Assembly (NCBI GenBank): GCA_003427395.1
Contig: BFEA01000020.1
Coordinates: forward strand, 1,253,561 to 1,277,826
Direction of reading: 5' to 3'
DNA: 24,266 nt
DNA from: Chara braunii
Lineage: Eukaryota; Streptophyta; Charophyceae; Charales; Characeae
Position 1 is the stretch's first letter. Each line of letters starts with the position of its first letter. The position numbers were made by a program, and so were the translations under genes. Below are positions 1-8,834 of the stretch, in pieces. The notes under the pieces were generated by a model that saw only the letters and a program-made list of their open reading frames with translations, made no database searches and was not told where the DNA came from.

Positions 1-84
1 TTTTTTTCAATGGGGGGGGGTGGGGTCCTGGTCGCGCCATCGGAATCCCAACCCCGATCGGCAGGATGCCCCTCCCCTTGGCCA

Positions 85-182
85 CAGCGTGCTGATTTCG
101 ACCGCGCCCGCAGCGGTCATGACCGCGACCCCACGGCCCCGACCGCGGGCCGCGGTCATGCCCGCGGTGACCGCGGCCGCTG
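85..182. repeat. GC-rich nested palindrome cluster
   Basis: A CpG-dense block made of variants of GACCGCGG. It contains the perfect palindrome GCGGTCATGACCGC (113-126), an 8-bp inverted repeat with a 1-nt centre (GACCGCGG at 141-148 against CCGCGGTC at 150-157), and a 10-bp inverted pair (CATGACCGCG at 118-127 against CGCGGTCATG at 151-160). These overlap, so several alternative hairpins are possible. The composition changes sharply after about 182. A short open frame runs through the block, but its codons are just the repeat, and I do not regard it as a gene. Confidence 0.6.
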
Positions 183-1452
183 GGGATACATAGCTTATGT
201 TCGGGGGAAGACGGTAGCGTTCGATAGTCGGAGTTAAGATTAGACTTGGGAATGGTGATCAGAGGAGAATACTATTGACCTACCGTAGATGACATTAGGG
301 TCCGCATTGTGCGAAGTACGTGAGCCCCTAGGTTGACTGTATTTTGGTCGACGACGGCCCGACGGTAGAAGCCGACGGCAGCCTTGGGAAGGTCAGCATA
401 AGTACGGTGCGGTATGCACGGAAGCCAGGGTTTTCGACGTCAAGGTGATAAAAGTACGACTTTTGGAATGGTAGCCGATTGGGGAATTCAGCAATCCTTG
501 GCGGTAGTGCTACATGGTAAGTGTCTACAGGTAAGGCTGACTCCTTCAAGCCCGTAACAGCCAAGAGAAGTGGGCAATGGGCCAAGATGTGATCCTAAGT
601 GCAGTCCGATGGGCCTAGGCGTGAATCGGATGATTCGGATGACTTTATAATAAAGTCTGAGCATCCCACACCCAGCCTTGGGCTAGCACTATTGGTTACG
701 ACAGTCCACTTTCAGCTTGCAGATAAGGGGATCAAAGCCAGCAGCCAGCAACGGAGGAGCGAAGGAGCATCGTGCAAAAAAACTAAGGGGTTGAGGGTCC
801 CGCGGGACTATCCCCCTTGGTTTTGCAGCGGAGTCCGATCGAGGGCCGACGGGCAGGACCAAGGAACCAAAAGGTCCCTCTTTTCTCCCCTGACTTCAAT
901 TCATACTATTTTATCTTCGTTTATTTAAATTTTATATTTTTTTTTGTGTGTCCCGGTGCCGGTTTCCGGGGCGGTGTGAGGACTAGAGGACCCAGCTCAG
1001 TTGGTACACCCATGAGCTGTAGAAATATAGATCCAAGCTCGAACCAACACAAAAATCAGACAGCCGGAATAAAATCATTCTGAATTACCTGGAATCAGTC
1101 GGGTCAATGATAATGTCTCAAGGCTGTCCCTCGGTCAAACTCCTTCGGGACATGCACAAATTTTGGAACGATTCTAAGAGAATTGGCGTGACCCGACACT
1201 ATTTAGAGCAGCAGGCCTGATGGTATCAGGTTGTCGTTAGCAGAATTTTTTGACAAACTGTAGTCGGAGCTGCTTCGGTGCGCTATAATACGGCACGACG
1301 AAGACGAGGGAAAATGGTTCGAATTTGATGAAGACGACAAAGGACCGAACATAGAAAGTGTCTAAGGAGAGGTAGAGGCACTCACCCGTTTGGTGTGGAT
1401 AGAACAGGCCTTGTGGTCTGAGTGAATCTTGACGGGGTGACACTCAGATACA
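183..1452. other. unassigned sequence, no gene recognised
   Basis: No reading frame here shows a recognisable domain. Short frames at 328-585 (-) and 599-928 (+) are ordinary chance lengths. The interval includes a T-rich stretch near 915-950. It also includes a match to tRNA internal promoter boxes at 993-1046 that does not fold as a tRNA (described in the findings). I see nothing else that supports a call. Confidence 0.4.
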
Positions 1453-1630
1453 TGTGGTGAGGCGGCTGGCTATGGTGGATGGGTGAAGAAGACGGAGGAG
1501 GAAGAAGGTGTGAGGTGGTCGGCTATGGTGGATGGGTGAAGAAGATGGAGGAGGGAGAAGGTGCGAAGCGGTTGGCTAAGGTGGATGGGTGAAGAAGATG
1601 GAGGAGGAAGAAGATGTGAGGTGTACGCTA
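1453..1630. repeat. 53-bp tandem repeat, about 3.3 copies
   Basis: The phrase TATGGTGGATGGGTGAAGAA recurs at 1471 and 1524, and with one change (TAAGG) at 1577, giving exact 53-bp spacing. A partial fourth copy (GATGTGAGGTG) starts near 1613. The unit is purine-rich on the + strand (GAAGAAGATGGAGGAGGAAG). A reading frame starting at 1561 begins inside the array and looks incidental. Confidence 0.8.
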
Positions 1631-2399
1631 TCTCTTCCTATTCTAAGTGTCTGATTTCCTCTCCTCTAAGTTATCCCTACCTCCGAACTTCAAAGAGTTC
1701 TGATTTGCAGCAACTAGACTTACAGCCAAGATGCAGAAAATACAGACTTGCAAAAAACACAGCTTTCAAAAAACGCAGATTTTGCAAACTTGCAGATTTT
1801 GCAGATTTTGCAGATTTTTGCAGTTTTTTGCCGTTTTTGCACAAGGTGGGAGAACCAAAAAATACAAGCTTCCGTTTCTTACCCCAAACATTGTCAGAAT
1901 CAGTTCTAATTTGGTGGGCTCTCTGTCTGTACCCTATGGAAGCCCCCTATAAAATTGGGGGTGATTCCGTCGCCGCTTGCCCTTACTTGCCCGTTTCGGG
2001 TGTCATCCAAGTCCCAAGGCGAACAATTCGGTAAATTCCATTTCTCGTTTTTGGAGGAAAATGGACTCAGATTGACCTGCAGGTTTTGCAGGTCATCTGT
2101 TTATGCCTAGGATATGAGGTCTGAGAAGTCCCAGCCCTCATATCCTTGGTTTGGCGGAATTGGCAAAAATGCCTTCCGGTCGCACTGGCCCCTTAGTCCC
2201 TTTTTCGGACCGACCTATGCTCAGGAGGTTGGCCATCGATTTTTTGGCAGCAGCAAGGGGCTTGGCCAGGCATCAGTAGCAGCAGCAAGACTATTATGAA
2301 CAGCAACAACATCAACAGCAGTCCTAGTAAAAAAAAACAGTTTTCTTTCCTACCCCTATTTACCGTGTTCGATTAGAGCATGAAGGGCACAAGAGGAGT
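1631..2399. other. unassigned sequence with a GCAGATTTT microrepeat
   Basis: This holds a short run of GCAGATTTT-like 9-mers at about 1784-1830, which gives an 'ADFADFADF' run in one frame. It also contains glutamine-codon-like CAGCAG and CAACAG runs near 2250-2320. The frame at 1561-2034 (157 codons) crosses the preceding tandem repeat and this microrepeat and shows no domain, so I read it as spurious. No RNA gene or mobile-element end is visible. Confidence 0.35.
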
Positions 2400-3475
2400 T
2401 CAAATAGAGCACGGGGGAGGGTGAGACTGAACTTCAGACAGATACATGGTCAGGGGAATGATTACAACACTCATGACACTAGACTGAACATCAATACAAA
2501 GTCACGATCTACCCTTAAGTGAAGATTCAGACGAACCATGAGGGGAGAGTGAGCGGAACTCACTCCCAAGCATGCACACAGAAAGTGGGAAGTGGCAATT
2601 TACCATGGAGTGAAGTAATGGACAAAGCATGAGTTCAAGATAACTAGGATACTAGACTGATCAAGAATACAAGTTGCGATTTACACCCGAGTGAAGATTC
2701 AGACAAAACAAGATGCGAGAATGAGTGTAACTCACTCCCAAGCATGCATGCACAAAGTAGGAAGTAACGATTTGCTATAAAGTGAAGAAATGGAAAGTGC
2801 ATGAGTCCAAGATGACTAGAACACTAGAACGAGTAAGAATACAAGTAGCCATTTACACCCAAGTGAAGAATGAGACAAAACAAGATGAGAGCGCGAGTGT
2901 AACTCACTCTCAAGCATGCATACACAAAGTAGGAAGTAACGATTTGCTATAAAGTGAAAAAATGGACACATGAGTTCAGGATGACTAGAACACTAGAATG
3001 AGCAAGAATACAAGTAGCGATTTACACTCAGTGAAGAATGAGACAAAACAAGATAAAAGGATGAGTGTAACTCACTCTCAAGCATGAATACACAAAGTAG
3101 GAAGTAACGATTTGCTATAAAGTGAAGAAATGGACAATGCATGAGTTCAAGATTACTAGAACACTAGAATGAGCAATAATACAAGTAGTGATTTACACCC
3201 AAGTGAAGAATGAGACAAAACAAGATGGGAGAGCGAGTGTAACTCACTCTCAAGCATGCATACACAAAGTAGGAAGTAACGATTTGCTATGAAGTGAAGA
3301 ATTGGACAATACATGAGGTCAAGATTAATAGAACACTAGAATGAGCAAGAATACAAGTAGCGATTTACTCCCAAGTAAAGAATGAGATAAAACAAGATGA
3401 GAGAGAGAGTGTAACTCACTCTCAAGCATGCATACACAAAGTAGGAAGTAACGATTTACTGTGGGAAGACCATTA
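2400..3475. repeat. 172-bp satellite-like tandem array, about 6 copies
   Basis: The marker CAAGCATG recurs with its CATG at 2571, 2743, 2915, 3083, 3255 and 3427. The spacings are 172, 172, 168, 172 and 172 bp. Each unit carries AACTCACTC, a CAAAGTAGGAAGTAACGATT-type block, AGTGAAGAA, CTAGAACACTAGAA and GACAAAACAAGATG in the same order. The first copies are the most diverged (AAGTGGGAAGTGGCAATTTA), and copies from 2700 onward are more alike, as expected for unequal exchange inside an array. Plant and animal centromeric satellites often have ~170-180-bp monomers. That size match is suggestive only: six copies do not make a centromere. Confidence 0.85.
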
Positions 3476-3562
3476 CTAGTGGAAAAGCCTCCTACTATCT
3501 GTACTAAGCTTTGGAAAGATGAGGAAGAAGATAAAAAGGGGTGTAGATGAGGAAACATGGAG

Positions 3563-3592
3563 AAGTAGGAGAAGAAGAAGAAGAAGAAGAAG

Positions 3593-3631
<39 letters not shown>

Positions 3632-3648
3632 AGGAGGAGAAGAAGAAG
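3563..3648. repeat. (GAA)n and A37 low-complexity tract
   Basis: GAAGAAG repeats run to 3592 and are followed by 37 consecutive A residues (3593-3629), then by GAGGAGGAGAAGAAGAAG. The poly-lysine and poly-phenylalanine frames that cross it are artefacts. A poly(A) tract following an AG-rich stretch could mark the tail of a retroposon, but I find no flanking target duplication. Confidence 0.85.
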
Positions 3649-4228
3649 TTTCTCCTTCTTTCCACTCACCTCTTGTAGTATCTCGGAGTTGGAAGTACCA
3701 ATCTTGATGATGCTTCTCCTTACTTGGCTATGAGTCTCTTCTACCTCAAGCCCTATCTCATTCCTCCTCCTCAGTCCCTCCCTGATTGTAACAAGCTCCT
3801 ATCACTAGGGCTATGGAGTCCTCCCCTCTAGGAGAGCTAATGAGACTCTCTCTAGCCTCTCTATTTCTCCCACAGCCTGGGGGCTACGGCGGACCACCCC
3901 CTTGAGTCGCCATTACCCACACTAGCTATAATGGCAGCTCCAACTAACTCACAACCTCCTCCAAGGTTCCCAACTGGCAGCGGTCCCCCCCCTCTCTCAC
4001 TCCAAGTGAGTGAAGTGCTCCTATGAGCTCACTTGGGCAGCATGGGCACTCCTCATACAAATGTGAGTGTGGTGGACTGCTCCTTCAGCTTATGTAGGCT
4101 GAAACCGGAGTACAGGTCAGCCCATGAGCCTCTCCATTTGCCTCCAAGGGAACCGAGGTACCCCCAAGGCCAAACCCTTCCACTAGGTCTCTCCAAGGGG
4201 ACCTGGGCCTCATTTTGGCCAAGTGCAT

Positions 4229-4261
4229 GCAATCCGAGTGGTTGGTACCAACTCGGATTGC
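4229..4261. repeat. hairpin, CAGTCCG family, with extended stem
   Basis: GCAATCCGA (4229-4237) pairs with TCGGATTGC at the right end, and the inner GTTGGT pairs with ACCAAC. This gives 15 paired bases with a 3-nt bulge (GTG) in the left arm. It is the longest stem of the family. Other members keep the outer GCARTCCG/CGGAYTGC arms around a different 8-nt centre. Confidence 0.7.
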
Positions 4262-5048
4262 CTCTTGGTCCCCTTCAGCCTCCTTTTATTCTTCAAATGC
4301 TGCCCCCTTGAGTCCAAATGCCAGGGGGCAGCCCTACTTGAAAGAAAATACCTTTTTCTCGCTTTTTGTTGTTCCTACCCCAGTTTGTGTAGGCCGAGGT
4401 ATTTTCTCATTCCTCGGAGCAATCTCAGTCTTGGGTCTTGCTAAGATCTAAGGCCAGCATAATTCCAGGCTACCCCCAAGTGGTCCTTGCTTCAATTTCG
4501 AGCCCCTATGCTCACTTTTTTAGTTTTTGGTGCATCTGGCCTTCTTTTTGGGCCAAATGCACAGTCTCAGCATTTTCCTTCTTTTGTTTCTTTCCATGTT
4601 GGGTTGCCAACTCATTCCGGAGTTGGCCGTTTGAGCTGGCCCACAAAAAACGGCCATATGCTCTCCACCATGAGATCTCTCAAATCCATGGCTCACCAAA
4701 AAAAACGGCGAACTCCTTTTTGCATTTTTGCCTAATTATTCTCTTTTTAATTCAGATATTGCCTTTGCAATCCGAATTGCCCTCCACAAAATCTGGAGGG
4801 ATGAGGTCACAGTAAGGACATACCAGTCCCTACTGCGGCGGTCCCAACTGACCGACACATTCTCCTCCACCCTTTTCTCCCCTTTGTCTCATCCACCCTC
4901 CTTTTTCTCTCATTTTCTCTCCCTTTTTCTTTTATTTTTGTTGTGACAAGTGTCGAACTGTTGTGCACCCTCTTTCTAGGCCTTAGAACCTCATTCAAGA
5001 CCAGATTCATGGCCAGCAGTTGGCCGTTGTAACTCGGATTGCAATAAT

Positions 5049-5074
5049 GGAGCCCCCATGCTCATGGGGGCTCC
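5049..5074. repeat. 12-bp perfect hairpin GGAGCCCCCATG
   Basis: GGAGCCCCCATG (5049-5060) is followed by CT and then by its exact reverse complement CATGGGGGCTCC (5063-5074). Related hairpins occur at 6489-6516 (GAGGCTCCC arms) and 6587-6608 (ATGGAGC/GCTCCAT). Confidence 0.75.
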
Positions 5075-5182
5075 CGTTTGCCTCCGTTTTCTCAATTTTG
5101 AGCCCCCTTGTGCTCCGATTTTTCCTGGCCAGCTTATTTTCTGCATAGATCTCATTGAGGCTCTATTTTCTTGTGCCTTGCT

Positions 5183-5202
5183 AGTCCGAGATATCTCGGA
5201 CT
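5183..5202. repeat. 20-bp perfect palindrome
   Basis: AGTCCGAGATATCTCGGACT equals its own reverse complement over all 20 bases. The outer AGTCCG/CGGACT arms are those of the local hairpin family, here closed without a separate loop. The duplicated copy at 6624-6643 has decayed (AGTTCGAGATATTTCGGATT). Confidence 0.85.
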
Positions 5203-5719
5203 GCTGGGCAGCCCCTCCTTTGCTCATTTTCTCTTATTCTTGCCTCCTAACACTCCCGCCTTAGGCTTTTTCAATTTTCACTTACAGTGGCTAATATTTT
5301 CCACCGTCAGGATCTTTAATCTTGACGGGGCTACTTGTTGCGCACTTCTTCTTCTTTTGCTAGCTTATGGTTTCCTTGGAACTACTCAAGTCCCCGTCAT
5401 TCTCTCATGCCGCTTTCATTTTCTAGTCCCGGCGGTGGTCCCGTCGGCGCATGTCCCAATTCTCAACTATTTTTATTTGGGCTTATTTAGCCCCCGACAT
5501 CACTCCCGGTGGTGTCCCACTTTTATTTGGGACTTCCCTGTCCCTGTTAGTTCCAATATTCCCTCCTCATGTGTCTCATGTGCGCCGATTATTTCCGACC
5601 ACGAGATCCTCATATCACGGTCGCCATTTACCATCTCTATTTGCCTTATGCCGAAGTCACTCTTCTCTAGCCTCTTGGGCTTGCTATGGTTCATTTTCCC
5701 TTGGCCTAGGCATCCTCAT

Positions 5720-5743
5720 GCGGTCCGTTATTTCTCAAACTGC
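5720..5743. repeat. decayed CAGTCCG-family hairpin
   Basis: GCGGTCCG (5720-5727), then TTATTTCT, then CAAACTGC (5736-5743). Five of eight positions pair Watson-Crick and one more as G.T. The 8-nt centre resembles the TTATATCT centre of the member at 6460. Confidence 0.5.
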
Positions 5744-5771
5744 AACTGTTGTCATTATTCTACTTCCATAG

Positions 5772-6078
5772 CCCTACAACTTTCCCCAAACTGAAAGAAA
5801 ATAAAGCGTTCAATTTTCAAGTGCATCCGGGCCCAATATTGGCTCCGGATGCATCTAAAACATGTGTTTTCCCTTCCCCATGCAGTCCGTTGTAACTCGG
5901 ACTGCAGTAGGGGTCAATTTCCTTGTCCTATTGCCCTACAACTTGTCCAAAACTGAAAGAAAATGAAGCGGTTAATTTTCAAGTGCATCCGGGCTCAATC
6001 TTGGCTTCGGATGCGCCTAAAACATGTGTTTTTTTCCCTCATGCAATCCGTTGTATCTCGGTTGCATGGGGTCTTGAT
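5772..6078 (+). repeat. 162-bp tandem duplication, 2 copies
   Basis: CCCTACAACTT begins at 5772 and again at 5934. The shared order is AACTGAAAGAAAAT, AATTTTCAAGTGCATCCGG, TTGGCT-CGGATGC, TAAAACATGTGTTTT and then a CAGTCCG-family hairpin. Each copy therefore carries two hairpins: GCATCCGG/CCGGATGC (decayed to TCGGATGC in copy 2) and the CAGTCCG stem. Copy 1 keeps a perfect second stem at 5881-5906; copy 2 (6042-6066) has lost pairing. Confidence 0.8.
5881..5906. repeat. CAGTCCG-family hairpin, perfect 9-bp stem
   Basis: TGCAGTCCG (5881-5889), centre TTGTAACT, then CGGACTGCA (5898-5906). The arms are exact reverse complements. The same centre occurs near 5029-5036, where only the right arm is intact. 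Confidence 0.75.
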
Positions 6079-6254
6079 TTTTTTTTTTTCTCTACAAAAT
6101 CAAGAGAAAATCAAAGTCCTTTGCAACCGTCATATTCCAGAATGTATCTGGTCACGGATGTATCTCCCCAAGTTGCCGTTTTTTACTGTTAAGGCCTCTT
6201 CCTTTTTTCTTTTCATTTTTTTTTTTTTTTTTTTTTCTCCTTCCTTCATTTTTG

Positions 6255-6960
6255 GACAGTAGAGACCTGTCAGTCCCTACTTGTAGCACTCCCTACTGAC
6301 GGGCAACTCACTCACTCCCTCTCTCTCCTTTTGTCTTATTCCCCCACCTTTTTCTTTTCTTTTCTTTTTCTTTCTTTTTGCAGCACGCCAAGTGTCAAGT
6401 AGTTGTTAAGGCATTTTGTAGGCCCTTCCTCTTAGTTTTGGCCCTCCCAATGCCCATGGTGCAGTCCGTTATATCTCGGACTGCAATTGAGGCTCCCCCA
6501 TGCCCATGGGAGCCTCCTTTTGCCTTCCTTTCTTCCAAATTGCGGTCTCCTTCGCTCCTATTTTCTCCCGGGAACCTATTTTTCTCATGGAGCCCCTCTA
6601 TGCTCCATTTTTCTCAAGGTGGCTAGTTCGAGATATTTCGGATTGCTGCCATGCCTCCTCTCTTGCTTGTCTTTTGCTTTCCTTTCTATTTTTGTCTTCC
6701 CGTTTGCCTCCACTAGTGCTTGCACTAGTGGTGTCAATATTCTTGACCGTCTGGATTTTGATCTCGACGGCACACCTCGCCTTTGGCTTATTTTCTCATG
6801 GCCCTTCCTGACTTTGCCTTGGGACATCGCATGTCCCCGCCATTTGTCCCGTGCTAGTCCCCGACACTTATCCTGCCGGTGGTCCCTCCGGCACTTGTCC
6901 TGCCGATGGTTCCACCGGTACTTGGTCCCAAAATGTCGTTATTTTTACTAGGTCCCCTAT
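6255..6960. repeat. right copy of diverged direct repeat (offset ~1,440 bp)
   Basis: Partner of the segment at 4815-5530, with the same hairpins in the same order at a nearly constant 1,440-1,441-bp offset. Here the CAGTCCG hairpin at 6460-6485 is intact where the left copy has a broken left arm. The palindrome at 6624 is decayed where the left copy is perfect. Confidence 0.65.
6460..6485. repeat. CAGTCCG-family hairpin, perfect 9-bp stem
   Basis: TGCAGTCCG (6460-6468), centre TTATATCT, then CGGACTGCA (6477-6485). The stem is identical to the one at 5881 while the 8-nt centre differs at three positions. Confidence 0.75.
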
Positions 6961-7500
6961 GGTCCACGACACTTTCCCTTGCGGCGCCCTGGTTTCTCTT
7001 GGCACTTTCTTCCCCATGGCCGCCTCATTTCTAGTTTTTTTTTTTATGCCTCGCGCGTGTCGGTCTTTCCGACCGTGGCCCTTCACTTGGCTCGTGGCCC
7101 TTTGGTTCTTCCTATGCCGCATCCCAGTAGCCTTCTTGACCCTAGCTACATTCTCACGTGTCGGTGCCTTACGTATTATTTTCTCGAACTCAATGACTTT
7201 TTTCTTCCTGCGGCACGCAGCCCAGGGTATTAATTTTTTCAGTGGTCCTTCTTCCTTCGGGAAGACAGACCGCCTTTACTATTTTCCGGTGGCCCTTCGC
7301 CTCTCGCTATTTTGCTAGTTTCTTCTTGGTCCAGTGGTTCCGGCGGCCCAGGGCATTCTCTAGGTCTCTGGGTGTCGGTACTTGTGTCTTTGGCTTTCCG
7401 TCCTTTCTAAGTCTCTTGCCTCTGGTTTTCTCTGTTGTGCACAATTCTGCCATGTACCATCTCTCGAGGTTCAGGACTTATCTCAGGACCGACCGGTCCC

Positions 7501-8164
7501 GACAATGGCGAACACCAGTGGCAACATGAGCACCAAAGGAGTCCCAAACATCTATCAGCGCTTTCACCAGCGGAAATCCCGATGCTGCTCCCTTACCCTG
7601 TGGAAAATACGAGTGAACCCTCCTGAAGACGCACCTGTTACCCACGCGACTGCCCCTCGACACATTGCTACGCCTAGTTAAGCGCGTTGATTCTCTCCTC
7701 CCCTCTTATCGCTATCGTCCTCTTCTTCCCTTCCTTTCACATCAACTTGCTCATACTCAGCTTGCTTCCTTCGTTCCTTACTTTGACTTCGTCCACACCT
7801 CCTCCGCCTTCACATTCTACACTCTCATTTCTTTGTCTCAGCTCGTTCTCTGACTCTCCCTATGCATATAGGTCAGTCCACCGATTGTGGGAGCTCCACC
7901 GGAACCCAGGCGGGATTTTGGAGGCAGGGAACATTCAGGTATACGATCGGTGTACGCGTGTGATCCCATCCCCTAAACTATACTACTCTCTATCTATGTG
8001 TTTGAAGGTATGACTGAAAATTTTATTTACTTTTGTTTGTTTTTATTTCAGGACTTGACCTAAAAGGTTAAAATAACAAGTATGTATGATTAATTTAGAT
8101 TACTTGTGGGATTCAAACATAATGAATGGGGGAAGGTGGGAGGAAAGTTACTTGCTTGCGTTTG
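7501..8164. other. unassigned sequence with a short open frame
   Basis: An ATG at 7505 opens a 58-codon frame ending at 7681 that begins MANTSGNMST and has no domain I recognise. It follows the pyrimidine-rich block directly, where a retroelement might place the start of gag, but nothing downstream continues the frame. The rest is pyrimidine-rich (7680-7860) or AT-rich (8000-8110). I do not call a gene. Confidence 0.3.
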
Positions 8165-8834
8165 ACCGGGTCAACCAATGGTTGAGTCCATTCTAAGTGC
8201 GTGGACTTAGTGCTATGTTTTTTTTTGTATGCTGGGCTGCTTGCTTGACTTTTGTAGGCTGGGACGCTCCATAAGCTAGATGGCCCGGTGACCCCCGTCG
8301 CATGTTTTCCTTGGGGTTTCTGAACAGGAGGATGGGACCCATGAGTTGGGTACTCAGAATCCTTGCTTTCTTTTGTTGTTGGAAAGAGATGGACACATTC
8401 TAAGTGTGTGTGTCCGGTTCTATGCTTATTTTTGATGGGGACACAGACAAAGGTTAGTCGCGCCATAAGTTGGTGTGACCAAGTCATAAGCCGTGAATGT
8501 AAATGGAACCGAAGTATAAAATATGATATACATATTTATCATTGGCAAGCTAGACGCCATGAGTTGAGAGATCTAGCCATGTAAGCTAGTAGTAGACAAA
8601 GCAGAAAGGAAATCAAATCCAGAGTGTAAAATTGGAAGGTAACTATGGGCAAGCTGACTCTTTCATAAGTTGGGTAGTCTGGTCTTATGCCCATGACAAT
8701 ACAAGATGCAGAGAGAGAATACAAAATTTGGCTAGTTTTTTAAACATAATTGAGGATTGGTTGGGAATCTCCGTAAGTTGGAGTGACCCGACCATTCATC
8801 TGAAGAGCGAAACAAGTTGTGATCTTACGTATTG
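8165..8834. repeat. diverged flank of the ATAAGTT hairpin array
   Basis: Loosely spaced relatives of the array unit. Loops ATAAGTT, ATGAGTT or GTAAGTT sit at about 8341, 8465, 8559, 8665 and 8772. The arms are complementary at 8341 (ACCC/GGGT), at 8465 (GTCGCGCC against GGTGTGAC, 8 pairs with two G.T) and at 8772 (CTCC/GGAG). Two further hairpins at 8185-8207 and 8391-8415 share an 11-nt loop TTCTAAGTGYG with unrelated stems. Spacing is 70-125 bp. A 124-codon minus-strand frame across this stretch simply reads the repeats. Confidence 0.6.

Larger units (their letters stand above)
4815..5530. repeat. left copy of diverged direct repeat (offset ~1,440 bp)
   Basis: Landmarks appear in the same order here and about 1,440 bp downstream: CAGTCCCTACT, CAAGTGTC, the CTCGGAYTGCA hairpin side, the GGAGCCCCCATG hairpin (5049 against 6489), GAGATATCTCGGACTGCTG (5183 against 6624), and an ACCGTC...GATCT...GACGG block. 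The constant offset shows that a whole segment was duplicated, not that single motifs recurred by chance. The copies differ by many substitutions and small indels, so the duplication is old. Confidence 0.65.
3649..7500. other. pyrimidine-rich repetitive region, no supported gene
   Basis: The + strand is strongly C/T-rich for almost 4 kb. Open frames here (for example 5171-5794 and 6487-6951) come from that bias and show only hydrophobic F/S/L/P-rich sequence without a domain. The stretch is built from repeats: short hairpins of the CAGTCCG family, GGAGCCCCC hairpins, a 162-bp tandem duplication and a ~1.44-kb-offset direct repeat, each listed separately. It could be the LTR or untranslated part of an unrecognised retroelement, but I cannot define ends. 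Confidence 0.45.

Noticed and set aside
1216-1232. Primer-binding site (TGGTATCAGG)
   Set aside because: Only 9 bases match the initiator-tRNA-Met site, they lie in a self-complementary CTGATGGTATCAGG, and no LTR-like end precedes them.
3325-3669. 114-codon minus frame with a long Phe run
   Set aside because: It is created by the A37 tract and (GAA)n, continued into the 172-bp array.
5171-5794. 207-codon frame resembling a membrane protein
   Set aside because: Hydrophobicity follows from pyrimidine-rich DNA; overlapping frames look the same and it spans the duplicated hairpins.
8005-8055. Possible intron (AAG|GTATGACT ... TTATTTCAG|GA)
   Set aside because: It would be only about 45 nt and there is no coding sequence on either side.
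8113-8487. 124-codon minus frame
   Set aside because: It reads through the hairpin-array flank; the recurring Thr-His-Leu-Glu words are translations of the repeat.
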